Assembly (NCBI GenBank): GCA_964428335.1
Contig: CAYRXW010000009.1
Location: forward strand, 1 to 64,000
Length of the DNA stretch: 64,000 nucleotides
Direction of reading: 5' to 3'
Origin: GW2011-AR15 sp964428335
GTDB taxonomy: Archaea > Nanobdellota > Nanobdellia > Woesearchaeales > GW2011-AR15
The notes beneath the pieces are model-generated. The model was not told the origin of the DNA and did no database searches. It was given only the letters and a program-made list of their open reading frames with translations. Position 1 is the first letter of the stretch, and each line of letters begins with the position of its first letter. Made by a program: the position numbers and the translations under genes. Shown in pieces: positions 44,112-53,325 of the stretch.

Positions 44112-45513
44112 TCCCTCAAGTCTCCTGAAAGACATAATCCTTGTCATAGTTATTTTTTCAGTTTTGTTGATTCTGAAATATGATACACTAAACCATCCTT
44201 TTTACTGGGATGATATGACTTTGGGAACTGCAATAAAAGAATTCCATGACAATCCTTTAAGTTTTAAGGTGATAGCACATCCATATCTAATCCATACACC
44301 CCTGCTGCCTCATTTTTTTGGTGTTGTTTCTGCACTTATAGGCTATAAGCTTGAGGTATTTCACATAATTATCATCCTGATTGGTGCCTTAGGCATATAT
44401 TATATGTTCCTGCTGTCAGAACATATAATCAAAGATAGGTTTTATGCAATACTTGCAGCTATAACTTTGCTATTTGTGCCGATATTTTTCAGTTTTCTTG
44501 GGAGAGTTTATTATGACATACCATTAATAACCTTAATAATAATGTGCTTTTACTTTCTTTTTAAGGAAAGATATGCACACCTCACATTTTTTTCTGTTAT
44601 TGGTGTCCTTACAAAAGAGATTTTTATTTTGATTATACCCACTATCTTATTTTGGATATTAGTTAGAAGAAACAGAAAATATTACACATTTTTGGCAGCA
44701 AGTTTTGTATTCCTATTTTGGGCATGCCTTGCAGTAATTTATAAGAAAAATGAGCTTACAACCATTCTTCCTGAATTTTTCCCTAAATTAACACCTGGTA
44801 GTTTTTATAACTGGATAGATTATCTTAAGCTGACTTTGCTTGACAATTGGTTTTTTATGCTAACTTTCCCTGCAATAATCACCTCTATCTATGCCTCTAT
44901 TAAAAAGAAAAATAAAGCTGAAGATTATGCATTTTATATTTATATCCTAACGAGTCTAGGATTCTTTTTCTTTTCAGCGAAGCTATCAAGGTATATGCTG
45001 CCATTGTACCCTTTTTTGATAATATTGTTTTTCAAAAATGTTCAGCTGCTTGTTAATAACATAACTAGTGATATTGGAAGAAAAGCTGTTATGCTGCCTG
45101 CCTGCCTGATCATCATGCTCCTTTTTATTGGCAGCTTCCACTCTGAGGAAAATAGTTCTTGTGGATGCGTTCTAGAAAAAAACCTTGACTATGTTGATAG
45201 CCTCACTACGTATGCCTTGGCCAGTGAATTTATAGAATCAAAAGGTGGAAATGAAAGCGTTCTTACCCAATGGCCTTTTTCATCAATGCTTGAACTGCCT
45301 TACCTTGGATATGTGAAAAAAGAAATTAAGGTAGAATATTTCAAAAATGAAAGCAATATAGATTATAGATATATCGCATATAGCCCACAGATACATTCCC
45401 CTGATGTGTTTGAAAAGTTTATTGATGAAGAATTAAGAAAAGGCAACATTGTAAAAATAAAAGAATTTCAGGTTAATAACGCTTATTCTGAAATTTATGA
45501 AAAAATTAAATAA
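44092..45513 (+). CDS. GT-C membrane glycosyltransferase (ArnT/PMT-like)
   Basis: About 473 residues from ATG at 44092; ATG at 44080 and TTG at 44077 are alternatives. About 10-11 membrane helices are present. The first outside loop carries the acidic pair of GT-C enzymes in HPFYWDDMTLG, and a large outside domain follows the last helix (about 350-473). Such enzymes move a sugar from a polyprenyl-phosphate donor to a protein or glycan outside the membrane. It is the last gene of the operon with the GT2 fusion, radical SAM and deacetylase. Confidence 0.85.
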   Translation: MAKIKFNPSSLLKDIILVIVIFSVLLILKYDTLNHPFYWDDMTLGTAIKEFHDNPLSFKVIAHPYLIHTPLLPHFFGVVSALIGYKLEVFHIIIILIGALGIYYMFLLSEHIIKDRFYAILAAITLLFVPIFFSFLGRVYYDIPLITLIIMCFYFLFKERYAHLTFFSVIGVLTKEIFILIIPTILFWILVRRNRKYYTFLAASFVFLFWACLAVIYKKNELTTILPEFFPKLTPGSFYNWIDYLKLTLLDNWFFMLTFPAIITSIYASIKKKNKAEDYAFYIYILTSLGFFFFSAKLSRYMLPLYPFLIILFFKNVQLLVNNITSDIGRKAVMLPACLIIMLLFIGSFHSEENSSCGCVLEKNLDYVDSLTTYALASEFIESKGGNESVLTQWPFSSMLELPYLGYVKKEIKVEYFKNESNIDYRYIAYSPQIHSPDVFEKFIDEELRKGNIVKIKEFQVNNAYSEIYEKIK

Positions 45514-45516
45514 TAA

Positions 45517-45678
45517 TTATTTTATTTTTTCTAAAATTTTCGCTTTATCGCTTTTGACCTTTTTCTGGCACTCAAAGCATACGGCCTGCTTCTTTCCGTT
45601 TTTATCCTTGATATATGTCCCTATTATTTTTTTGAGGAACGTAACCTCAATCTTGTTTGAACAAATAGCGCATTTCAA
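45517..45678 (-). CDS. 53-residue zinc-ribbon protein coupled to DNA ligase
   Basis: A small protein with an N-terminal CAIC and a second CFEC about 30 residues later (KCAICSNKIEVTF ... KKQAVCFECQKK), followed by a lysine-rich tail. Two CxxC pairs and the spacing fit a zinc ribbon. It begins with TTG at 45678, which overlaps the stop of the ligase gene (TTGA); a ribosome site GAGGTAGG lies 8 nt upstream. It is too short for many gene finders. A role with the ligase in DNA repair is a guess from the coupling. The stop is 3 nt from the convergent GT-C gene. Confidence 0.7.
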   Translation of the reverse strand: MKCAICSNKIEVTFLKKIIGTYIKDKNGKKQAVCFECQKKVKSDKAKILEKIK

Positions 45679-47423
45679 TTTGACCTACCTCGCTGACTTT
45701 TATATAAAGCTTCAACATCATCTATCGTATTTATATCATCAACTGTCTTTTCATCATTCCTTAACCTTAGGAACCTTGGAAACCTTAAAGCATAACCAGA
45801 TGAATAGCTTTCTGATGCCTGAATCTCTTCGTATCCAACCTCTATAACTATTTCCGGCATAATCCTTACAAACTTGCCGTCTGTTTTTATTATTAAGGGC
45901 AATAAAAGCTTAGTCAATTCATCAAATGTAACTCCTTCACCTTCCAGTTCCTTTAGTCCTGTGCTGACTTTGCCTATCTCCTTAAATTCACCATCATCCA
46001 TGCAGGCCAAATAAAAGCTTGAAAGCATGCCAGATCTTTTGCCTTCTCCATATTCAGCAGCAACAATAACCAAATCCAGCGGATCCATAATGGATTTAAT
46101 CTTAACGCCATAGCCAACTCTTGCTCCTGGCTTATAGATTCCACCTAGGTTCTTTGCCATGCATCCTTCTTCTCCAAGGCTTAAAGAATATTCATAGAAC
46201 TTCCTGGCTTCTGCTTCATCTGAGGTAACAATCCTTTTTGCCAGGACTATTTTTTTCTGCTCTTCCTTAACTGATTTCTCCAGCATCTCCCTTCTTTTTT
46301 CATAAGGCTCATTTAACAATTCTTTATTATCGTGGTAGATTATATCAAAAACATTGAGTTCTACCGGAAAATCCGCTGCCATTTTTTCTATTTCATATTT
46401 CCTCTTGATCCTCTGGGATATCTTCTGGAACGGAAGATACTTTCCAGTATTTTTATCATAGCCCACTGCCTCTGCATCTAATATGCATCCTTTCTGCACA
46501 TTCTTTTTTACTACACCAACAATATCTGGGAACTGTGCTGTGACATCATCAAGCCTTCTCGTAAATAATTTTATCTCATCTGAAACATGCACCTGGATCC
46601 TAAAGCCGTCATATTTCACTTCAAAAGCTGCCGGCTTTCCAACAATCTCAAAAGCATCTGAAACATCTTTTGCTTTCTGGTAAAGCATAACACTTACTGG
46701 TGTTCCTATCTTCATCCTGATATTCTTCAGCCCGCTTACTCCTTCTTTTTTAAGAATCAACGCTAGCTTTGAGATGTCATTAAGTATATCCAAAGAAGAC
46801 TGGATAAGTTCAACTGACTCGTTATATTTTTTTCTTTCCTCATCTGATAAGACAATCTCATTCTTTTCATTGTCATAATTAACAGGAAAAGCATATGCCC
46901 AGATAATAGCATCCCTAAGGCTGCCTATACCTATACCTATCCTCATATTGTCTGCAACTGTCCTGATGATGTATTTAGCCTCAACCGGCTCAGAATGCAG
47001 CATGAGTTCTGAAATCACATTCAGTTTTGTGTCTGTACTTCCCTTTCCTTCGTATGTCTCAAGCTGCCTTAATTTGCTAAGGACTTCTGATATATTAAGC
47101 TCTTTTTGGACTAAGGTAAACTGTTTCTTTTTGGAAAGGATTTCAAAAGCAACGCTTCCCAAATCCCCATATTTTTTCCAGTAGTCCTCAATGTTTTTAA
47201 CGCCAGTAGTCTTAACCAATGCTTTTATTATAAGCTGGGAGGAAATACCTGTATTTTTCTCTTCAGAATCAAAAAAGATTTTTCCCTGTATCAGTGCAAT
47301 TGCGTCCTTAAGCTCTGCTTCAGGCACTGTTTTTAAAAAAACAGATATCATGTAGGTCTTTTCAAGCCTTTTTGATGTGCTATCAAGCTTTTCATAAAGG
47401 TTTACAAGCTCTTTATATAACAT
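45675..47423 (-). CDS. lig: ATP-dependent DNA ligase
   Basis: A 582-residue archaeal/eukaryal-type ligase that seals nicks in replication and repair. The adenylation lysine is in FEVKYDGFRIQ (about residue 269). Other nucleotidyl-transferase motifs are FTRRLDDVTAQFPD, LDAEAVGYD, PFQKISQRIKRKY and EEGCMAKN with GYGVKIK. The N-terminal DNA-binding domain covers about 1-200, and the C-terminal OB-fold ends in RFPRFLRLRNDEK. Complete. No PCNA-binding peptide stands out. Followed immediately by the 53-residue zinc-ribbon gene. Confidence 0.96.
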   Translation of the reverse strand: MLYKELVNLYEKLDSTSKRLEKTYMISVFLKTVPEAELKDAIALIQGKIFFDSEEKNTGISSQLIIKALVKTTGVKNIEDYWKKYGDLGSVAFEILSKKKQFTLVQKELNISEVLSKLRQLETYEGKGSTDTKLNVISELMLHSEPVEAKYIIRTVADNMRIGIGIGSLRDAIIWAYAFPVNYDNEKNEIVLSDEERKKYNESVELIQSSLDILNDISKLALILKKEGVSGLKNIRMKIGTPVSVMLYQKAKDVSDAFEIVGKPAAFEVKYDGFRIQVHVSDEIKLFTRRLDDVTAQFPDIVGVVKKNVQKGCILDAEAVGYDKNTGKYLPFQKISQRIKRKYEIEKMAADFPVELNVFDIIYHDNKELLNEPYEKRREMLEKSVKEEQKKIVLAKRIVTSDEAEARKFYEYSLSLGEEGCMAKNLGGIYKPGARVGYGVKIKSIMDPLDLVIVAAEYGEGKRSGMLSSFYLACMDDGEFKEIGKVSTGLKELEGEGVTFDELTKLLLPLIIKTDGKFVRIMPEIVIEVGYEEIQASESYSSGYALRFPRFLRLRNDEKTVDDINTIDDVEALYKSQRGRSN

Positions 47424-47454
47424 CTATATAGAGTAAATATTTTTGAATATAAAC

Positions 47455-47841
47455 TTATCTGCTCACAAATTTTTTCAAGCTATTTGACTTCTCTTTAACT
47501 ATCCCTGCTTCCTTTAAGGCATTATCCCATGAGCCGAAAGCTTTCCTGTAAGTTGAATATGATGCTGCCCATCTCCTCTCTTTTAAATCATTTGGACCAG
47601 GAACTTTAGATAGTTCCTTTGCAAGGATATGGAGGTTTTCCAAAAGCTCCTTTTTTTCATATTTCTTTTTTAGGTTTATTTTCAGCGCTGCTTCAACAAT
47701 AGCATTATTCCATGAGCCAAATCTTGAAACATAAGAACTTACGGAAGGGTTTTTCATATCTTTTATCCTGGGTGTCCTTTTTAATTCAGTAGCTTTTTTC
47801 TTAAGGAAAAACAATAATTGCTCGCGGGTATATTTTGGCAT
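47455..47841 (-). CDS. Protein of two HNH-associated repeats
   Basis: A 128-residue protein made of two copies of the homing-endonuclease-associated repeat (HNH_repeat). The first runs about 5-55, ending RFGSWNNAIVEAAL; the second runs about 60-115, ending AFGSWDNALKEAGI. Each copy also carries a short helix with LKRTPRIKDM or LSKVPGPNDL. Such repeats normally bind DNA next to a nuclease domain, but no HNH or other nuclease motif is present here. It may be a DNA-binding fragment of a lost homing endonuclease or a small domesticated regulator. Confidence 0.8.
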   Translation of the reverse strand: MPKYTREQLLFFLKKKATELKRTPRIKDMKNPSVSSYVSRFGSWNNAIVEAALKINLKKKYEKKELLENLHILAKELSKVPGPNDLKERRWAASYSTYRKAFGSWDNALKEAGIVKEKSNSLKKFVSR

Positions 47842-47920
47842 AAAAACAGCTAATGAAGCCTTATTTTTAATTCTTTCTCAAGTAATCTATTTAAACATGG
47901 GTTTAATCACAATTAACAGA

Positions 47921-49753
47921 ATGGAAACAGACTACGAAAAACTTGGATTTAAGGCAGGAATAGAAATCCATCAGGAACTCAACACAAAAAAGCTTTTTTG
48001 CAGCTGTAACACCAGCCTGTCAGAAACCAATCTAAACTTAAAAGTAAAAAGGAAATTAAGGTCTGTTGCTGGTGAAACAGGAAAAGTTGACCTGGCTTCA
48101 TCATATGAACACATGAGGGATAGGGAATTTGTGTATTCTTCTTATAAGAACGAGGCTTGCCTTGTTGATCTGGATGAAGAGCCACCTCACTTTGTAAATA
48201 ATGAAGCGTTTATGCTGGCACTTGGTGTCTCAAAAATGTTTAAGCTAAAAATACCTGATACTATCTGCGTCATGAGAAAAACTGTCACTGATGGCTCTGC
48301 TACATCTGGTTTCCAAAGGACTATGATGATAGGTTACGAAGGCAAAGAGTCTTACCTTGAAACAAAAAGCGGAAAAGTAAAGATAATGCAGCTGAATCTT
48401 GAAGAAGATTCATGCAAGATTGAAAAAAATGAAGGAAATACTGTTTATTACTCGCTTTCGAGGCTTGGTGTCCCTCTTTTGGAAGTCGGCACTGATGCTT
48501 CGCTAAAAAATCCAGAGCATGTAAAAGAGGCTGCCCTTGAGATTGGGACCATGCTTAGGTCATTTAATGTAAAAAGAGGAATCGGAACTATTAGGCAGGA
48601 TGTCAATGTTTCAATAAGAGATGGTGCCAGGGTTGAAGTCAAGGGCTGGCAGGACTTAAGAAAACTTACTGATTTAGTAAAAAATGAAGTCACTAGGCAG
48701 GCAACACTTATAGAGATAAAAAAAGAGCTTGAAAAAAGAGGACTTAAGGAATTTGAAAAAAAATCAGAAGATGTAACTGAAATCTTCAGAAACAGCGAAT
48801 CTAAAATAATAGCCGAACTGATAAAATCAGGAGGGAAAGTCTATTCCCTTGTCTTGCCTAAGTTCTCAGGGTTATTAAAAAAAGAAGTATGCCCTGGAAA
48901 AACTTTTGGGAAAGAATTAAGTGAATATGCAAAGGCATACGGCACAAAAGGGATGATACATACAGATGAAGATTTATCCAAATATAAGCTTGAGAAAGAA
49001 TTTTCAGAACTGAGAGCAAATTCAGAGGATCTGGTTATAATAATAGCAGAAAAAGAGAATACTGCAAAAAAGGCTGTTGATTCTGTCTATGAAAGAGCTT
49101 TGTACTGCTTAACAGGTGTGCCTGAAGAGACAAGGATACCAAACCACCTGGATGCTACATCTTCTTATGCCAGGCCGCTTCCAGGAGCACATAGGATGTA
49201 TCCTGAGACTGATGTTGCAAATATAAGGATAACAAAAGAGACTATAACTTCAATAAAAGTACCTGAGCTTATCAATGAGAAAATTAAGCGATTCTGCAAA
49301 GTCTATGAATTGCAGGAACCTCTTGCCAGAGAAATAGTCAGGGAAGGCTATGATTTTGAAGGCTATTTAAAAAAATATAGAAAAGTTGAGCCTGCATTTA
49401 TTGCAAGAATACTGGTTGAGATGCCTAAAGAGATATATTCTAGGTATAACAAGGAAATTGATATCGAAAAACATATCACAAAAATACTGGATTCTTTCCA
49501 GGAAGGCAAGATTGCAAAAGAAGGTATCTTTGAAATGCTTGTTGAACTGGCTCATAAAGGGACTATTGACATGACTAAATACATTATGCTGCCTGATTCT
49601 GAAATTAAAGCTGAAATAAGGAAGATATGCAAAGAAAACAACGGTCTGCCAGTAAATGCCATAATAGGCAAAACAATGGAGAAATTAAGGGGAAAAGCAG
49701 ACGGCAAAAAAATAATAGACCTGATCAACCATGAGATGAAAAATTCATCTTAA
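47921..49753 (+). CDS. gatE: Glu-tRNA(Gln) amidotransferase subunit E
   Basis: About 610 residues from the ATG at 47921, where METDYEKLGFKAGIEIHQEL matches the usual N-terminus; an upstream ATG at 47897 is too close to the TATA-like TATTTAAA. GatE with GatD converts Glu-tRNA(Gln) to Gln-tRNA(Gln), the archaeal way of making Gln-tRNA. The zinc-site cysteines (LFCSCNTS), kinase-domain motifs (GSATSGFQRT, VPLLEVGTD, RQDVNVSIR) and the AspRS-like insertion (about 270-400) are visible. The YqeY-like tail domain ends in KIIDLINHEM. gatD is not in the window. Confidence 0.96.
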   Translation: METDYEKLGFKAGIEIHQELNTKKLFCSCNTSLSETNLNLKVKRKLRSVAGETGKVDLASSYEHMRDREFVYSSYKNEACLVDLDEEPPHFVNNEAFMLALGVSKMFKLKIPDTICVMRKTVTDGSATSGFQRTMMIGYEGKESYLETKSGKVKIMQLNLEEDSCKIEKNEGNTVYYSLSRLGVPLLEVGTDASLKNPEHVKEAALEIGTMLRSFNVKRGIGTIRQDVNVSIRDGARVEVKGWQDLRKLTDLVKNEVTRQATLIEIKKELEKRGLKEFEKKSEDVTEIFRNSESKIIAELIKSGGKVYSLVLPKFSGLLKKEVCPGKTFGKELSEYAKAYGTKGMIHTDEDLSKYKLEKEFSELRANSEDLVIIIAEKENTAKKAVDSVYERALYCLTGVPEETRIPNHLDATSSYARPLPGAHRMYPETDVANIRITKETITSIKVPELINEKIKRFCKVYELQEPLAREIVREGYDFEGYLKKYRKVEPAFIARILVEMPKEIYSRYNKEIDIEKHITKILDSFQEGKIAKEGIFEMLVELAHKGTIDMTKYIMLPDSEIKAEIRKICKENNGLPVNAIIGKTMEKLRGKADGKKIIDLINHEMKNSS

Positions 49754-49798
49754 TAGAATATTAGATTATTTTATAAATTTGCACAGCATTAAAAACAT

Positions 49799-50665
49799 AT
49801 GAAACTCTCGATATGTGTAATTGCATATAACGAGGAAAAAAACTTAAGCTATCTTCTGGATTGCATAAAAAAGCAAAGACTTTCAAAAAATCACATCCAT
49901 GAACTTTTCATTATTTCTGATGGAAGCACTGACTGTACTTCACACATACTTGAAAAATTCAGGATGATGAAAACCAGGCTAATAAGAAAAATACACCAAA
50001 AAAGGCAAGGCAAGTACAAAAGAATAAATGAATTTATATCTGAAGCAACAGGAGAGATATTGGTTGTTGCCAGCGCTGATATTCTGCTTGAAAATAATGC
50101 TCTAGAAAATCTGACATGCAAATTTGAAAATGAAAATTATAATGTAGCTACTGCAAGAGCAATATCTGTTAGAGAGAACCATGGTTTTTTTGATAAGCTA
50201 AATGAAATCTATTGGGGAATACATCACGAGATATGCAAAATTTCCCCAAAAGGCAGTTCTCTGATTGCATTCAAAAAAAAAGAGATGGTTCTTTCAAAAA
50301 CATCTGTGGATGAAGAAGAAATTATCTCGTGCTTTATTTCAGGTATCCATTACTGCCCTGATGCAAAGTTCCATATTAAAAGCCCGCAAAACATCAAAGA
50401 GACAATGCAACAGACCATACGTTACCATTCGGGGCACAGATTCCTGCAGAAACGAAAAGGCTATACCTCCCCAAGCATTCAATTCATTACTTGTGTACGT
50501 GGCGCTTGGAATTATCTTAAAAATAACAAGCAAAATGCCTTATTTTTCCTTTTTTTCCTTTTTATCCAAATAATTGGAAGAATTATCGGTGAATTAAAAT
50601 TTATAAATAGAAATGAAGAGATACTCTGGAAAACAGCTCCTTCTACAAAACTCCTGATAAAATAA
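49799..50665 (+). CDS. GT2 glycosyltransferase with C-terminal membrane segment
   Basis: A 288-residue GT-A fold enzyme. MKLSICVIAYNEEKNL, IISDGSTDCT and VVASADILLE (an xDx-type acidic site) are typical GT2 signatures. The C-terminal 50 residues hold a hydrophobic helix (ALFFLFFLFIQIIGRIIG) that probably tethers it to the membrane. The likely role is adding a sugar to a lipid-linked glycan. It is set apart from the other glycan genes by only 134 nt from the convergent GT4 pair. Confidence 0.85.
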   Translation: MKLSICVIAYNEEKNLSYLLDCIKKQRLSKNHIHELFIISDGSTDCTSHILEKFRMMKTRLIRKIHQKRQGKYKRINEFISEATGEILVVASADILLENNALENLTCKFENENYNVATARAISVRENHGFFDKLNEIYWGIHHEICKISPKGSSLIAFKKKEMVLSKTSVDEEEIISCFISGIHYCPDAKFHIKSPQNIKETMQQTIRYHSGHRFLQKRKGYTSPSIQFITCVRGAWNYLKNNKQNALFFLFFLFIQIIGRIIGELKFINRNEEILWKTAPSTKLLIK

Positions 50666-50757
50666 AATGAATTAAACGGTTAACTAAAACAGGAATAAGT
50701 CTACAGAACTCACATATACCAGAAACAGAACTGCTGACTAAAAATACAAAAAAAAGG

Positions 50758-51882
50758 TCAAAGCAATGAACTGTAAAAATCAAGATATTGCTTAACTATC
50801 TTATTTTTATCAAAATCCTTTACAAATTTTTCATATGCATTTTGCCCAACTTCTTTTCTTTTTTCTTCACTTTCAATTAAAAGCTTCAAGCACTTTGCAA
50901 ATGAAACTATATCTCCATATTCTGCCTTAATTGCTTCTTTGTCGTTTAAAAATTCCTTGACAAAAGGCGCGTCATAACATACTATTGGCTTTTTTCTTGA
51001 CATTGCTTCCAGAAAAGAAAAAGGCCGGATATCATACAAACTTGGAAGAGCTATAATGTCAAACTTGTCTATTAGCTCAAAAATATTCCCATGTTCTACC
51101 TCATCATGTAATCTTACCGAACTTGACACTCTTTCAGCTTTTATCATCCTATTAGCTTCTGAAAAAAGAGGCCCTTTGCCATATATATCCAGTGAATAAT
51201 CCACTTCCCATAGATTCAGCAAAGAAGCAGCCTTAATGATATCTGTAATTCCCTTCCTATAAACAAATCTCCCGAAAAAAAGGATCTTGACTTTGCCTTT
51301 CTTTTTTTTATAGGAAGGCAAATTACTTTTAAAATTAAGAACGTATGGCAGAACTTTTATTTTCTTGGGATTGATAAGAAAATGCCTGCTTACTTCTTTT
51401 TTTAAAGTCTCGCTTGGAACTAAAATCGCATCAGATAATTGCGTGTCAAAATAATTAAGAAAATAATATACTGGAAATTCAAAGATTCTGTAAATAAATT
51501 CTTTTTTCAGCCTGAAGAAATTTTTGTTGGATAAAAGCACTTGTACTTCTGAAACAGGCGATGAATGAATATGAAAAACCCATTTTGCATTTATATTTAG
51601 CATGTGCTTTAGAGGGAAAAATGTGAAATTGCAATGTATGATATCATATTTCTTTAGTTCCTGCTTAAGTATCCTTAGGTTGTATATATTGAACCAGAAA
51701 GGCTTAGGAATTGTCTTTTTTAGAGAAAGCCCCTTAAATGAATTTTCATATCCTGAAGAAGCGGAAAAAACCTTAAAATCCACGCCTAATTCTTTAAAAC
51801 TGGAAGTTAAATTTTCTATAGAGGTTGCTATTCCTCCTTCTGAATTTTTTCCAAAATCCGCTATTAAGAATGCAATTCTCAT
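50758..51882 (-). CDS. GT4 glycosyltransferase
   Basis: A 374-residue GT-B enzyme. N-terminal MRIAFLIADFGKNSEGGIAT forms the acceptor domain. The donor site reads VKILFFGRFVYRKGITDIIKA, followed by FDIIALPSLYDIRPFSFLEAMSRKKPIVCYD, with the E-x7-E-like motif of GT4 (RPFSFLEAMSRKKP). It transfers sugars from NDP donors on the cytoplasmic side. It overlaps the upstream GT4 gene by 4 bp, so the two are probably consecutive steps of one glycan. Confidence 0.88.
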   Translation of the reverse strand: MRIAFLIADFGKNSEGGIATSIENLTSSFKELGVDFKVFSASSGYENSFKGLSLKKTIPKPFWFNIYNLRILKQELKKYDIIHCNFTFFPLKHMLNINAKWVFHIHSSPVSEVQVLLSNKNFFRLKKEFIYRIFEFPVYYFLNYFDTQLSDAILVPSETLKKEVSRHFLINPKKIKVLPYVLNFKSNLPSYKKKKGKVKILFFGRFVYRKGITDIIKAASLLNLWEVDYSLDIYGKGPLFSEANRMIKAERVSSSVRLHDEVEHGNIFELIDKFDIIALPSLYDIRPFSFLEAMSRKKPIVCYDAPFVKEFLNDKEAIKAEYGDIVSFAKCLKLLIESEEKRKEVGQNAYEKFVKDFDKNKIVKQYLDFYSSLL

Positions 51883-53207
51883 TTTTCCATGTTATTTTCT
51901 TTTAGCTTTCTTGAAAGTGCTACAAATTGCTCTTCCATATTTTTTTTAAAATCTGTGAGAGGCAAAGGCCTGCTAAGCTTACCAAAATAAGCCTGTGTCA
52001 GAAGGCCTGACACTTTTGAACCTGCATTTTTTTCTGAAAAATCTACAACAAATTTGCTGTTTTCTCCCAGAATTGAAACAGAACCATTTGTTTTTGAACA
52101 TATTACAACCTTTTTATTTGATAAAGCTTCAATTATAGCAATTCCAAAAGGCTCAAAATGTGATAATAAAAGAAAGCATTTGCATATCTTCATGAATGCA
52201 TCCCTTTTGTAGCCGTAAACACCACCATTAACAAAGAATATTGGAACATCATATTTTTTTGACAGTTTATGAAGGTAAACATTATACCAGGAATATTCAT
52301 TCGTTGCATCCCCTATAATAAATAATTTTATCCTAGATGAATCTGCATTTGTTAATAAACCAGGCAATGAATGAAAAATCCTTTCTATCCCCTTTTGCGG
52401 GTGAATTCTTGAGAGCGAAATGATAACAAAATCATCTGGTTTTATTTTATATTTTTTAATGATACCCCTGGAATATATCTCTGCTTTTTTGCTTTTTTTC
52501 ACTTTCTTTAGATAAGCTGATGGAACCACACAATATTTTCCTGAAATGCCTGGGCTGTAGGTTGAATTCAAAAACTGTGAATTGCCTTCATTTGGAAGCA
52601 ATACCATATCTGAGTACCTCAACAAAAAAAATTCATTGGCTAAAACAGGTTCTATTTTTGAAAGAAAGCCATATAAAAAAGGCATATTATAAAGAAATTT
52701 CAATGATTTTTTTAAAAAAAATGTTGGAGTATTACTGATAAACCTAAGCAATTTAATTTTTTTTTGATTAATTATTCTTCCGTAGGCTGACTGGTATATA
52801 TTCTCTGACATTAACCACTGTATATGGCCAATTACTAGCTTTCCTTTTTTCCTGAAAAAATGCGCTAGGCAGCCTAGCTCTATTCCCTGCAGATATACTA
52901 TATCCATGTCTGATTCGCTAAAATGAACCATAACCTGCTTTATGAATTCTGCAGCAATTTTTTTATGCCCGTTTTTCCTTATAAGGTCAAGATGTGTCAG
53001 GTTTTTTGAGCCTAAAACTCCAAGGTTCTCAATTTTTACGCCTAAAAATTTTTTTCTGGAATCCTTAAGTCCTATGGTTACTATCTTTTTTATGTGAAAA
53101 ACTTTCCTTATTGCAGGAATCAAATACCTTGAAGATTCTCCTACTCCTCCAATTACAGCATCAGAAACTGAAGGAAGTTCCAGAGTAACATAAATTAAAC
53201 TTTTCAT
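51879..53207 (-). CDS. GT4/GT5-like glycosyltransferase
   Basis: A 442-residue GT-B enzyme. The N-terminal domain starts LIYVTLELPSVSDAVIGGVG and includes IVYLQGIELG. The C-terminal half has VIISLSRIHPQKGIERIFHS, LFIIGD and CFLLLSHFEPFGIAIIEALS (E-x7-E). The GGVGESSRY stretch is reminiscent of glycogen-synthase-like enzymes, but a surface-glycan role fits better. First of the two-gene GT4 operon. Confidence 0.85.
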   Translation of the reverse strand: MKSLIYVTLELPSVSDAVIGGVGESSRYLIPAIRKVFHIKKIVTIGLKDSRKKFLGVKIENLGVLGSKNLTHLDLIRKNGHKKIAAEFIKQVMVHFSESDMDIVYLQGIELGCLAHFFRKKGKLVIGHIQWLMSENIYQSAYGRIINQKKIKLLRFISNTPTFFLKKSLKFLYNMPFLYGFLSKIEPVLANEFFLLRYSDMVLLPNEGNSQFLNSTYSPGISGKYCVVPSAYLKKVKKSKKAEIYSRGIIKKYKIKPDDFVIISLSRIHPQKGIERIFHSLPGLLTNADSSRIKLFIIGDATNEYSWYNVYLHKLSKKYDVPIFFVNGGVYGYKRDAFMKICKCFLLLSHFEPFGIAIIEALSNKKVVICSKTNGSVSILGENSKFVVDFSEKNAGSKVSGLLTQAYFGKLSRPLPLTDFKKNMEEQFVALSRKLKENNMEK

Positions 53208-53325
53208 TATTAGTCTATTTACTTACATAAGAGAGATATATAAAAATATGGCTTTTGAATTTTTTAAAAAAATTTAAAATGCTTGAGTTATTATTAAAGA
53301 AACCATAAAACATGCAAGAACTAAT

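Noticed and set aside
50666..50757. Gap between the GT2 gene and the GT4 pair
   Set aside because: No ORF, stem or promoter pattern distinguishable from background was found.
53208..53325. Gap between the divergent GT4 and SGNH genes
   Set aside because: AT-rich with a T/A-run palindrome, consistent with two divergent promoters, but no specific site can be defended.
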